Assembly (NCBI RefSeq): GCF_003725795.1
Contig: NZ_RBEE01000045.1
Coordinates: 1-64,000, forward strand
DNA: 64,000 nt
Direction: 5' to 3'
From: Pedobacter jejuensis
Lineage (GTDB): Bacteria > Bacteroidota > Bacteroidia > Sphingobacteriales > Sphingobacteriaceae
Position 1 is the stretch's first letter. The number at the start of each line of letters is the position of its first letter. The notes under the pieces were generated by a model. The model saw only the letters and a list, made by a program, of their open reading frames with translations, made no database searches and was not told the DNA's origin. The translations under genes were made by a program, and so were the position numbers. Shown piece by piece: positions 1 to 8,170 of this stretch.

Positions 1-27
1 TTAAAGATCAGTATGTACATTTACCAT

Positions 28-336
28 TTCATTACCGTTGGTTGAAACCAACGGCAATGAATTATGCAAATGGTGAAATAAATCATCCAATTTTTTGCCC
101 TTTCCTTGGTTGAAACGCTATGAAAATTAGGCTAATGCCATATAACTATCGCTATATACATTATCCATTTCATTGCCGTTAGTTTCAACCAACGGTAATG
201 AATTATGCAAATCGTTAAATAAATCATCCAATTTTTTGCCCTTTCCTTGGTTGAAACGCTATGAAAATTAGGCTAATGCCATATAACTATCGCTATATAC
301 ATTATCCATTTCATTGCCGTTGGTTTCAACCAACGG
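28..336. repeat. Three REP-like palindromes with 141-bp spacing
   Basis: Three copies of a palindrome with arms CCGTTGG and CCAACGG lie at 35-54, 176-195 and 317-336, exactly 141 bp apart. In copies 1 and 2 the symmetry extends outward through TTCATT and AATGAA. Copy 1 has the loop in the opposite orientation to copies 2 and 3, so they form an inverted arrangement as in REP/BIME elements. The ~120-bp spacers are near-identical and contain the half-like string CCTTGGTTGAAAC. The third copy loses the right flank just before the transposase gene. Family knowledge links such REPs to adjacent Y1 transposases (RAYTs). Confidence 0.8.
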
Positions 337-388
337 ATTATGGATTAAATAAAAAAATGATATATTAGCTTTAGCCAAACCTTAAAAT

Positions 389-823
389 ATGTCGTATGTA
401 AAAATTTGGGTTCACTTAGTGTTCTCAACCAAAAACCGACAGCCCTATCTAACAAAGAACATCCGTTACAAACTTCAAAGCCACATCATTGAAAACTGTA
501 AAGCAAAATCAATTTATTTACAAGCAATCAACGGTTACACAGAACATTTACATTGTTTAATCTCATTGGGCAAAGAACAAAACATAGCAAAAATTGCGCA
601 GCTTATTAAAGGAGAATCAGCTTATTGGGTAAATAAAAATAACCTAACCAATGAAACTTTTATTTGGCAAGATGATTATTTTGCAGTCTCAGTAAGTGAA
701 TCAGGAGTAGAAAGGGTAATAAATTATATTAAAAATCAGGAAAAGCATCATCAATGGAAATCATTTAATGATGAAGTACAAGAATTCGCTAACAACTATA
801 AATTTGACTTACAAAAGGAATAA
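389..823 (+). CDS. REP-associated / IS200-type Y1 transposase
   Basis: A 144-residue HUH-family tyrosine transposase of the TnpA_REP/IS200-like group, which cuts and rejoins single-stranded DNA at hairpin structures. The metal-binding HxH pair is at His53 and His55 (EHLHCLIS), and the probable nucleophile is Tyr113 in INYIKNQ, as usual in this family. The length is typical of a full Y1 domain, so the gene appears intact. It starts about 50 bp after the last of three palindromes that are likely its substrates. No tnpB partner and no clear IS ends are visible, which favours a domesticated RAYT over a free IS200 copy. The exact subgroup is uncertain. Confidence 0.85.
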   Translation: MSYVKIWVHLVFSTKNRQPYLTKNIRYKLQSHIIENCKAKSIYLQAINGYTEHLHCLISLGKEQNIAKIAQLIKGESAYWVNKNNLTNETFIWQDDYFAVSVSESGVERVINYIKNQEKHHQWKSFNDEVQEFANNYKFDLQKE

Positions 824-826
824 CAA

Positions 827-1384
827 ATGCTAATCCTCAATTTCACTAAATTCCCAGTTCTAGAAACCGAACGCTTAATTCTACGCGAACATGCTCTTTC
901 GGATGCTGAAAATATATTTAAAATGCGCACAAATGAAGCAGTAATGAAATATATCGACCGCGAGAGACCAAAAGATTTGACAGATGTTAAAACATTCATT
1001 ACTACATTTAACGAAGGATTCGAAAATGGCGACAATCTGGCCTGGGTAATTGCACTAAAAGAGAATCCAAACCAAATGATTGGCTCGGTTGGCTATTGGC
1101 GTACTGATTATGCAAACCACAGGGCAGAAATTGGCTATATGCTACATCCAGATTATTGGAGAAAAGGTATTATATCCGAAGCTTTAAAAAGAACAATCGA
1201 TTTTGGTTTTAACAACATGAATCTCCATACCATTAAGGCAAATATTAATGTCGAAAATGATGCATCACGACAAATCCTCATCAAACACGGTTTTGTAAAA
1301 GAAGCACATTTTAAACAGGATTATTATTTCAGAGGAAAATTTTTGGATAGTGAAATTTACGGATTGTTAAATCCGAAGCATTAA
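827..1384 (+). CDS. GNAT family N-acetyltransferase (RimJ/RimL-like)
   Basis: A 185-residue acetyltransferase that probably moves an acetyl group from acetyl-CoA to an amine, possibly a protein N-terminus as in RimJ/RimL. The N-terminal stretch ETERLILRE is the usual first strand. Motif A is seen around residues 100-120 (EIGYMLHPDYWRKGI), where the YWRKG segment holds the pyrophosphate of CoA, followed by NDASRQILIKHGF, the typical C-terminal motif B. It begins 3 bp after the transposase stop, so the two may share a transcript. The substrate cannot be told from sequence. Confidence 0.85.
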   Translation: MLILNFTKFPVLETERLILREHALSDAENIFKMRTNEAVMKYIDRERPKDLTDVKTFITTFNEGFENGDNLAWVIALKENPNQMIGSVGYWRTDYANHRAEIGYMLHPDYWRKGIISEALKRTIDFGFNNMNLHTIKANINVENDASRQILIKHGFVKEAHFKQDYYFRGKFLDSEIYGLLNPKH

Positions 1385-1566
1385 AATAAATATAATACCA
1401 TCAATATTTTGTTAAACCAACAAACTTTAACACAATTACCACTTCATTAACAGATATTCACAATATTATTTTTAAATATCTACAAAACTCAACAACGCTT
1501 TAAATTTTTGGTCAAAAAAACAACATTAATCAACCATAATTATTACAAAATACACGCTTAATTCCC

Positions 1567-1598
1567 TTTGGTTTCAAAGCGATTAATAATTATATTTG
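1567..1598 (+). promoter_or_regulatory. Bacteroidota-type promoter for pdhB
   Basis: TTTG at 1567-1570 and TATATTTG at 1591-1598 are separated by 20 bp, matching the primary sigma consensus of Bacteroidota (TTTG, N19-21, TAnnTTTG). Transcription would begin close to 1604, leaving a leader of about 15 nt before the ATG at 1620. An upstream TTG reading of the gene (1596) would lie inside the -7 box and is therefore unlikely. Confidence 0.75.
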
Positions 1599-1619
1599 CC
1601 ACCGTTATTAAAATTTACA

Positions 1620-2606
1620 ATGAGAGAAATCCAATTTAGAGAAGCACTACGCGAAGCCATGAGCGAAGAAATGCGCAAAGATGACCGCGTTTTTTTATTA
1701 GGTGAAGAAGTAGCAGAATATAACGGTGCATATAAAGTGAGTCAAGGCATGCTTGATGAATTTGGCGAAAAACGTATTATAGATACGCCAATTGCCGAAC
1801 TAGGTTTCGCTGGTATAGCAACTGGTGCTGCAACAGCTGGCCTTATTCCAATTGTAGAGTTTATGACATTTAACTTTTCATTGGTAGCAATCGACCAAAT
1901 CATCAACGGCGCTGCTAAAATTTTATCAATGAGCGGTGGTCAGTTTTCCTGTCCAATGGTTTTTCGTGGCCCAACGGGTAATGCTGGTCAATTAGGTGCA
2001 CAACACTCTCAAAACTTCGAAAACTGGTTTGCAAACACACCAGGTTTAAAAGTTGTTGTTCCATCAACTCCTTATGAAGCTAAAGGTTTACTAAAACAAG
2101 CTATTATAGATCCAGATCCAGTTATTTTTATGGAATCTGAAGTAATGTACGGCGATAAAGGTGATGTTCCAGCAGAAGAATATTATATCGAATTTGGTAA
2201 AGCAAATGTAACCAAACAAGGTACTGATGTAACCATAGTAACGTTTGGTAAAATGTTAACCCGCGTTGTAAACCCTGCTGTTGAAGAGTTAACTAAAGAA
2301 GGTATTAATGTAGAAGTTATCGATTTGCGTACCGTTCGTCCAATTGATTACGATACCATTATCGAATCAGTTAAAAAAACCAACCGTTTAGTTGTAGTAG
2401 AAGAAGCTTGGCCATTAGCATCACTTTCAGGTGAAATTGCCTTCATGGTTCAGAAAAAAGCCTTCGATTATCTAGATGCTCCGGTTATACGCATCACTTG
2501 CGCTGATGTACCACTTCCATATTCTCCAACTTTAATTGCTGCCAGCTTACCAAATGCAGAGAAGGTAATTAAAGCAGTTAAAGAAGTAATGTACGTTAAA
2601 AAGTAA
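1620..2606 (+). CDS. pdhB: Pyruvate dehydrogenase E1 component, beta subunit
   Basis: A 328-residue E1-beta subunit that, with the alpha subunit, performs thiamine-diphosphate-dependent decarboxylation of pyruvate and acetylates the E2 lipoyl domain. The start MREIQFREALREAMSEEM, the early LLGEEVAEYNGAYKV segment and the C-terminal transketolase-type domain (VEVIDLRTVRPID) are all diagnostic. Length is normal for the family. ATG at 1620 is preferred over an in-frame TTG at 1596, which overlaps the promoter. The alpha subunit and E2 are not adjacent, as is common in Bacteroidota. The gene stands alone between a promoter and a terminator. A 2-oxoisovalerate subunit is the main alternative. Confidence 0.88.
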   Translation: MREIQFREALREAMSEEMRKDDRVFLLGEEVAEYNGAYKVSQGMLDEFGEKRIIDTPIAELGFAGIATGAATAGLIPIVEFMTFNFSLVAIDQIINGAAKILSMSGGQFSCPMVFRGPTGNAGQLGAQHSQNFENWFANTPGLKVVVPSTPYEAKGLLKQAIIDPDPVIFMESEVMYGDKGDVPAEEYYIEFGKANVTKQGTDVTIVTFGKMLTRVVNPAVEELTKEGINVEVIDLRTVRPIDYDTIIESVKKTNRLVVVEEAWPLASLSGEIAFMVQKKAFDYLDAPVIRITCADVPLPYSPTLIAASLPNAEKVIKAVKEVMYVKK

Positions 2607-2649
2607 TTATAAATTGTCAGTCTGAGTTTACCCAAGACTAAAAATATAC

Positions 2650-2683
2650 AAATCCTCCAAAGCAATTTGGGGGATTTTTTTTT
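2650..2683 (+). terminator. Intrinsic terminator after pdhB
   Basis: The arms AATCCTCCAAA and TTTGGGGGATT enclose a 4-nt GCAA loop and run into nine Ts, the form of a rho-independent terminator. It lies about 45 bp downstream of the pdhB stop. Confidence 0.85.
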
Positions 2684-2932
2684 ATTTACCACCCAAGATA
2701 TCCGAACTTATATGAATCTTATGTTTCATGTATGGTAAAATAATTCGAAAACCAATGTCAGGAGCTTTTGGGTTTCAGCAGTCCCGCTGTTTGCTATAGC
2801 CTCGCAGAAAAAGCTCGGTCTGCCGCGTCCATCGGGTTTATTTTACAAAAACCTGTTCAAGAAACGCAGTTCTGTTCCAGGCAAATTCTAAAATCAGACG
2901 TTAATTTTTACCTTCGCTAAAACAAACAACCA
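2684..2932. other. Intergenic stretch without a recognised gene
   Basis: No open reading frame, RNA or clear repeat was found here. The centre (about 2760-2850) is more GC-rich than the flanks and resembles an eroded dispersed repeat. TACCTTCG about 20 bp before the next gene is a weak match to a -7 box. Confidence 0.4.
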
Positions 2933-3508
2933 ATGTCTAATAATTACATAGCTGAGCAAACATTCAACAAAGAAGATTTCACTTTAAGAGCATTACCAAA
3001 AGCAGAATACGAAAATTGTAAATTTATTAACTGCAACTTCTCCAACGCTGATTTAAGCGGTGTAAAATTTCTCGATTGTGAATTCATTTTATGTAACTTA
3101 AGTTTAGCAAGCTTAACCAAAACCTCATTTAATGACATTATTTTTAGCGATTGTAAAATGCTTGGACTACGTTTCGAAAACTGTAACGATTTTGGTTTAG
3201 CTTTCAGTTTTGACAATTGCAAGTTAGACCACTCTTCTTTTTACAAACTAAAACTGAAGAAAACCAATTTCAAAAACACTCAACTGCACGAAGTTGATTT
3301 TTCAGAGTGCGATTTGACAAACGCCGTTTTCGACAACTGCGATCTACTCTGCGCAACATTCGATAGAACTACATTAGAAAAATCCGATTTCAGGACAGCA
3401 TACAATTTTTCCATCGACCCTGATAATAATCAAATTAAAAAAGCAAGGTTTTCTAAAGCTGGTGTAGCAGGTCTTTTGCATAAATACGACATTCAAATTA
3501 GTGAATAA
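2933..3508 (+). CDS. Pentapeptide repeat protein (Qnr/McbG-like fold)
   Basis: A 191-residue protein built of pentapeptide repeats of the A(D/N)LxX type, for example CKFINCNFSNADLSGVKFLD and CDLTNAVFDNCDLL. These form a right-handed quadrilateral beta-helix; in Qnr and MfpA such helices mimic DNA and bind gyrase. The repeats run from about residue 24 to 160 with a break near the middle, and the protein ends in SKAGVAGLLHKYDIQI, a tail often seen in Qnr-like relatives. No signal peptide is present. A gyrase-protecting role is only a possibility; chromosomal homologues mostly have no known function. Confidence 0.85.
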   Translation: MSNNYIAEQTFNKEDFTLRALPKAEYENCKFINCNFSNADLSGVKFLDCEFILCNLSLASLTKTSFNDIIFSDCKMLGLRFENCNDFGLAFSFDNCKLDHSSFYKLKLKKTNFKNTQLHEVDFSECDLTNAVFDNCDLLCATFDRTTLEKSDFRTAYNFSIDPDNNQIKKARFSKAGVAGLLHKYDIQISE

Positions 3509-3550
3509 GTATTGCGGATTTTCGTATTTTCATTCCAAGATTTCAATGCT

Positions 3551-3925
3551 ATGGAAAAACCAGAACCAAAAATAATTGATGAATACATTGCCTTATTCCC
3601 AATAAAAACGCAGCAAATTCTACAACAAATTCGCGAAACCATTCATAAAGCTGTACCAAATGCAAAAGAGGTAATTAGTTATAAAATGCCAGCCTTTAAA
3701 CAAAATCGTGTTTTGGTTTATTTCGCCGCTTACGAGAAGCATATTGGTTTTTATCCAACTGGTTCGGGCATCGAAGCTTTTCAGCACGAATTCAAAAATT
3801 ATAAATGGAGTAAAGGGGCTATTCAATTCCCAATAGATAAACCTATGCCTTTAGATTTAATCACAAGAATCACCAAATTTAAAGCACAAAAGGATTTAGA
3901 GAAAGTGGCGGAACAGAAAAAATAA
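3551..3925 (+). CDS. DUF1801 (YdhG/YobT-like) protein
   Basis: A 124-residue soluble protein with the DUF1801 pattern: an early IRETIHKAVPNAKEVISYKMPAF segment read here in part, then VYFAAYEKHIGFYP and KGAIQFPIDKPMP. The fold resembles the iron-chaperone-like YdhG family, but no biochemical role is established. ATG at 3551 gives the normal family N-terminus; the longer reading from a TTG at 3512 adds 13 atypical hydrophobic residues. The stop is followed by more than 500 bp of repeat DNA. Confidence 0.8.
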   Translation: MEKPEPKIIDEYIALFPIKTQQILQQIRETIHKAVPNAKEVISYKMPAFKQNRVLVYFAAYEKHIGFYPTGSGIEAFQHEFKNYKWSKGAIQFPIDKPMPLDLITRITKFKAQKDLEKVAEQKK

Positions 3926-4114
3926 GCGCCTCCTTCTTACGCAGCAAGCAACCAAAGATAGCAGCAATACCCAAAGTACCTAAACGGGATTGAAGCGGTA
4001 TATCACGATTTTTCATCGGGAATTTAGTGTAAAGCCCGACGAACAATAAATAAAGCTTCTGCCATTGCTTTCCAGAAAATGGAACTACAAAATCTTAAAA
4101 TCATCTAATCATTC
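3926..4114. other. Intergenic DNA with an eroded dispersed repeat
   Basis: No gene is seen. The phrases GGGATTGAAGCGG and AAAGCCCGACGAAC echo the CCCGATTGAAGTGAGC ... GGAAAGCGGG elements at 15.5-16.4 kb and a similar remnant near 8750-8880, so this may be a degenerate member of one family. Confidence 0.35.
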
Positions 4115-4434
4115 AAATCCTGGTACGCGAAGCGATTAATTATTCACAAATTTTAGTGGAAAACTTCATCTTAAAAATCCTTAAATCCCGCAAATCCTGG
4201 TACGCGAAGCGATTAATTACACACAAATTTCAGTGGAAAACTTCATCTTAAAAATCCTTAAATCCCGCAAATCCTGATACGCGAAGCAATTAATTACTCA
4301 CAAATTTCAATGGAAAACTTCATCTTAAAAACCCTTAAATCCCGCAAATCCTGGTACGCGAAGCGATTAATTACACACAAATTTCAGTGGAAAACTTCAT
4401 CTTAAAAATCCTTAAATCCCACAAATCATGATTA
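4115..4434. repeat. Tandem array of four 77-bp units upstream of tex
   Basis: Four head-to-tail units begin at 4115, 4192, 4269 and 4346 and a partial fifth of 12 bp begins at 4423. Each opens with AAATCCTGGTACGCGAAGC and ends with CTTAAATCCCGC. The copies differ at only a few bases. The array abuts TAGCTTTG (4433-4440), a possible -7 box for tex, so it sits directly in the promoter-proximal region of that gene. Confidence 0.9.
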
Positions 4435-4458
4435 GCTTTGCCACTTTAATTTTAAAAT

Positions 4459-6750
4459 ATGTTAACCCACCATAAAACAATTGCAACCGAATTAAAAGTT
4501 GCAGAAAAACAAGTTACCGCAACCGTAAGCTTATTAGACGAAGGTGCAACCGTGCCATTTATTTCGCGTTACCGCAAGGAATTAACGGGCAGTTTAGATG
4601 AAGTTCAGGTTACGGCAATACGCGATAGGGTTTTGCAATTACGAGATTTAGACAAGCGCCGCGAAGCCATTTTAAAATCAATGACTGAGCTTGGAAAACT
4701 AACGCCAGAGCTTGAAAAAAAAATAAACCAAGCAGAAACCATTTCGCTTTTAGAAGATATTTATTTGCCTTACAAACCGAAACGCAAAACCCGTGCTTCT
4801 ATGGCGAAAGAAAAAGGTTTGGAGCCATTGGCTTTACAAATTTTCGACCAGCAGAATTTTGATTTAGAAGCTCTGGCAGATACATTCATTGATGCGGAAA
4901 AGGGTGTAAATTCTTTGGATGAAGCTTTGGCCGGCGCTCGTGACATCATTGCAGAAATGATATCGGAAAATGCAGAAGCCAGAACTAAAATGCGTACCTA
5001 TTTTCAGGAAAAAGCGGTTTTTAAATCGGAAGTAATTAAAGGAAAAGAAGAAGAAGGCATAAAATATAAAGACTACTTTGAATGGAGTGAACCCGTAAAA
5101 ACAGCGGCTTCTCACCGGGTTTTAGCCATGCGCCGTGGCGAGAAAGAATTGATTTTACGTCTGGATGCCTTACCTCCTGCAGAGGATGCGTTGGCGATTT
5201 TGGAAAACCAATTTATTACGGCTAACAACAGTGCATCGAGGCAAGTTCAGCAAGCTTTAGAAGATGGATACAAACGTTTGTTAGAGCCTGCAATGGAAAC
5301 CGAACTTAGGGTTTTAACGAAACAAAAAGCAGATGAAGAAGCGATTCGTGTTTTTGCAGAAAATGCTCGGCAATTGTTACTGGCCGCACCAATGGGGCAA
5401 AAAAATGTACTCGCTATCGACCCCGGTTTCCGTACAGGTTGCAAAGTGGTTTGCCTGGATAAGCAAGGTCAGCTATTAGAAAACACCGCAATTTACCCAC
5501 ATACCGGACAAGGAAATATAAAAAATGCAGAAGTAACTATTCAAGAACTTTGTAAGAAATACGATATCGAAGCAATCGCAATTGGAAACGGTACAGCAGG
5601 TAGAGAAACAGAAGCTTTTGTTCGTGGATTAAATTTGCCAAATACAACTGTTGTAATGGTAAATGAAAGTGGTGCATCAATTTATTCGGCATCAGATGTT
5701 GCCCGAGAAGAATTTCCTACACAGGATATTACCGTTCGTGGAGCCGTTTCAATCGGTCGCAGATTAATGGACCCGTTGGCGGAACTGGTAAAAATCGACC
5801 CAAAATCTATCGGCGTTGGGCAATACCAACATGATGTTGATCAAAATAAACTGCAAGCCAGTTTGGATGATACCGTAGTTAGTGCCGTAAATGCGGTTGG
5901 TGTAGAATTGAATACTGCATCGAAACAAATTCTAGCTTATGTTTCAGGCTTGGGGCCAACTTTAGCACAAAACATTGTTGATTACAGAAACACAAATGGT
6001 GCTTTCAAAAATCGTGAAAGCTTGAAAAAAGTTCCTCGTTTGGGTGATAAAGCTTACGAACAAGCCGCAGGTTTTTTACGCATCCGCAATGCCGACAACG
6101 TGTTAGACATGAGTGGCGTTCACCCTGAGCGTTATGATGTTGTAGATAAAATGGCTAAAGATTTAGGCACAACCGTTTCAGTTTTAATGAAAGATACGCA
6201 GCTGCAGAAACAAATTAAATTACAGCAATATGTTTCGGATGAAATTGGTTTACCAACCTTAACCGATATTTTGAAAGAACTCGCAAAACCTGGTCGCGAC
6301 CCGCGTGAGCAATTCGAGGCTTTCAGTTTTACCGATGGTGTAAATGAAATCAGTGATTTAAGAATCGGAATGAAGTTACCAGGCATTGTTACGAACATCA
6401 CCAATTTTGGTGCCTTTGTAGATATTGGTGTGCATCAAGATGGCTTAGTACATACCAGCCAATTGGCAAATCGATTTGTAGCTAACGCGAATGATATTGT
6501 TAAAGTTCATCAAAAAGTTGAGGTAACAGTAATGGAAGTTGATGCGGCTCGTAAAAGAATTTCGCTGTCGATGAAGACGGAAGTTAGTCCGAAGTCGGAA
6601 GTGCGCAGTTCGAAGCCTAAAGAGCAAAAACCTAAACAAGATTTCAAGGCCAATAATCAAAAGCAAAACTCCAAACCACGTAATGAACCAAAAGATGCAG
6701 ACGGAGATTTACAGGAAAAACTGGCGAAGCTGAAAGGAATGTTTAAATAA
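4459..6750 (+). CDS. tex: Tex-like S1 RNA-binding protein
   Basis: A 763-residue Tex/YhgF-type protein, an RNA-binding factor linked to transcription and RNA quality control. In order: an N-terminal helical region with the typical TVPFISRYRKE, a YqgF/RNase H-like domain from about residue 315 (NVLAIDPGFRTGCK), a helix-hairpin-helix region near 490-560 (VSGLGPTLAQNIVDYRN) and an S1 domain near 635-705 (GIVTNITNFGAFVDIGVHQD). A Lys/Pro/Asn-rich tail of about 40 residues precedes the conserved end EKLAKLKGMF. Family length is matched. It is flanked upstream by a 77-bp tandem array and appears monocistronic. Confidence 0.95.
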   Translation: MLTHHKTIATELKVAEKQVTATVSLLDEGATVPFISRYRKELTGSLDEVQVTAIRDRVLQLRDLDKRREAILKSMTELGKLTPELEKKINQAETISLLEDIYLPYKPKRKTRASMAKEKGLEPLALQIFDQQNFDLEALADTFIDAEKGVNSLDEALAGARDIIAEMISENAEARTKMRTYFQEKAVFKSEVIKGKEEEGIKYKDYFEWSEPVKTAASHRVLAMRRGEKELILRLDALPPAEDALAILENQFITANNSASRQVQQALEDGYKRLLEPAMETELRVLTKQKADEEAIRVFAENARQLLLAAPMGQKNVLAIDPGFRTGCKVVCLDKQGQLLENTAIYPHTGQGNIKNAEVTIQELCKKYDIEAIAIGNGTAGRETEAFVRGLNLPNTTVVMVNESGASIYSASDVAREEFPTQDITVRGAVSIGRRLMDPLAELVKIDPKSIGVGQYQHDVDQNKLQASLDDTVVSAVNAVGVELNTASKQILAYVSGLGPTLAQNIVDYRNTNGAFKNRESLKKVPRLGDKAYEQAAGFLRIRNADNVLDMSGVHPERYDVVDKMAKDLGTTVSVLMKDTQLQKQIKLQQYVSDEIGLPTLTDILKELAKPGRDPREQFEAFSFTDGVNEISDLRIGMKLPGIVTNITNFGAFVDIGVHQDGLVHTSQLANRFVANANDIVKVHQKVEVTVMEVDAARKRISLSMKTEVSPKSEVRSSKPKEQKPKQDFKANNQKQNSKPRNEPKDADGDLQEKLAKLKGMFK

Positions 6751-6810
6751 CATCTTTAACACGCAGGCAATTAATTGAGTGGCAACCTTAAATTGTTATT
6801 TTACACTCTC

Positions 6811-6966
6811 ACCACCTTAGACACCTAAGTAAACCTAAGCAATTTACTTTAATGGCATCAGGTTTCTAAGGTGGTTTAATATTTCCTAACTTATTATTTA
6901 AACTTAGATTGTAATTCTTCTATCTAAACAATTCGCTTTATTGGTCTTAGGCACCTAAAGTGGTTT
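6811..6966. repeat. Inverted repeat between tex and the MscS gene
   Basis: ACCACCTTAGACACCTAAG at 6811-6829 is mirrored by GGTTTCTAAGGTGGT (6861-6875) and again, less exactly, by CTTAGGCACCTAAAGTGGTT (6946-6965). The nearer pair can form a hairpin with a loop of about 35 nt between the convergent genes and could serve as a weak terminator, but no strong T-tract follows. Confidence 0.55.
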
Positions 6967-6972
6967 ATTAAT

Positions 6973-8052
6973 TCATATACTCTCAAACTTGTCTTTAAAC
7001 TCAAGCCTTTTCTTAGGTAAGCTTTCTGGATAGTTGTTTTGAATAAAGGTTATCATCGCTTCACGCACATTACAACGTAAATCAAATGCCCTTGATGAAT
7101 TGGATGCGCTCATTAAAAACCTAATTTCTATCGAGCCATCTTTATTGGTATCTGTAACTTGTACAACATTTACTCTTTTATCCCAAAGCGGATTATTGGT
7201 TAAAAGTCTAGTTAATTCCTGCCTCAAGGGCTCAATCGGGATAGAATAATCCATATAAAGAAAAACGGTTCCAAGTAAATCAGCAGAAACCCTCGTCCAA
7301 TTTTGAAATGGTTTTTCAATAAAATAAGTTATAGGTAAGATCAATCTCCTCTGGTCCCAAATATTTACGACAACATATGTTAATGTTATTTCTTCTACCT
7401 TTCCCCATTCTCCTTCTACAATTATTACATCATCAATACGTATTGGTTGTGTAAAAGCAATCTGAAACCCAGCCAATAAATTTCCAAGCGATTTTTGGGC
7501 TGCAAAACCTATTATAATTCCACCGATACCTACACCAGTAAGTAAGCCCGCTCCTATTTTACGCATACTTTCGAAACTCAAAAGCACAATTGCAGCGGTT
7601 ACCAAAACGATTAAAGAAACAATAACCTTTCTTACAAATTGCAACTGGGTTCTTATTTTTCTTTCTTTTAAATTATTCTCTTTGTTTAAATCATATTTAA
7701 GAAAAAAGTAATCTTCAAGAACATTAATAACTCGAATCAGGATTAAAGCAAATGTAACAGTCAATGCTATTTCTAACGTTTTCGTTAGTGGCAATCGCCA
7801 ATCAGCACTCATTACCATTAACGATAACGAAAAGTTTAAAAACAAAAGCGGAATAAATAAACCTATCGGATTTCTAAGGTGCTTGATGGTTGATTTAATA
7901 ATAATTGAACTCCACCAACGTGATAACAGCAAGAATAATTTATGAATGATAAACTTTACGAAAGCACCTATTATTAATGCTACTATACCAATTATAATAT
8001 TTTTTAAAAACAGAGGAATGGGATAACCGAAAATATTATCGAGATACTGCAT
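6973..8052 (-). CDS. Mechanosensitive ion channel family protein (MscS-type)
   Basis: A 359-residue membrane protein of the small-conductance MscS family. Several hydrophobic segments occupy the first ~190 residues, and the pore helix and beta domain are clear in GAGLLTGVGIGGIIIGFAAQ followed by SLGNLLAGFQIAFTQPIRIDD, then VEEITLTYVVV. The C-terminal alpha-beta domain carries DTNKDGSIEIRFLMSA. MscS channels open under membrane tension and release solutes on osmotic downshock. It is transcribed toward tex and has no operon partners. The extra N-terminal helices compared with E. coli MscS are usual for Bacteroidota members; gating properties cannot be inferred. Confidence 0.9.
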   Translation of the reverse strand: MQYLDNIFGYPIPLFLKNIIIGIVALIIGAFVKFIIHKLFLLLSRWWSSIIIKSTIKHLRNPIGLFIPLLFLNFSLSLMVMSADWRLPLTKTLEIALTVTFALILIRVINVLEDYFFLKYDLNKENNLKERKIRTQLQFVRKVIVSLIVLVTAAIVLLSFESMRKIGAGLLTGVGIGGIIIGFAAQKSLGNLLAGFQIAFTQPIRIDDVIIVEGEWGKVEEITLTYVVVNIWDQRRLILPITYFIEKPFQNWTRVSADLLGTVFLYMDYSIPIEPLRQELTRLLTNNPLWDKRVNVVQVTDTNKDGSIEIRFLMSASNSSRAFDLRCNVREAMITFIQNNYPESLPKKRLEFKDKFESI

Positions 8053-8100
8053 ACATTAAATTTGATGGTTAAGGATTTAACAACAGCTATTGGATATTGT

Positions 8101-8125
8101 TTGAGATCACAAATTGTGACCTCAA
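8101..8125. promoter_or_regulatory. 25-bp palindrome upstream of the ORF6N gene
   Basis: The arms TTGAGATCACAA and TTGTGACCTCAA flank a single central A. The site is 45 bp before the ATG at 8171 and is a near copy of a palindrome inside the coding sequence at 8381-8405 (22 of 25 bases). A protein-binding operator or a hairpin element are both possible. Confidence 0.6.
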
Positions 8126-8170
8126 ATCCAAATCAATTTTTGTATCTTACATTTTAAATCCAAAAATGAT

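Noticed and set aside
35..336. CRISPR-like spacing of palindromes
   Set aside because: The spacers are near-identical, one palindrome is inverted and a Y1 transposase is adjacent, so a REP element explains it.
796..1035. 79-codon minus-strand frame under the GNAT gene
   Set aside because: It is a shadow of a well-supported coding gene.
1596..1619. Upstream TTG start for pdhB
   Set aside because: It lies inside the -7 box of a good promoter and adds eight atypical residues.
2684..2932. Possible small RNA in the GC-richer intergenic DNA before the pentapeptide gene
   Set aside because: No promoter, terminator or stable fold could be supported by eye.
4115..4434. CRISPR array
   Set aside because: The units are contiguous 77-bp tandem repeats without unique spacers, and no cas genes are present.
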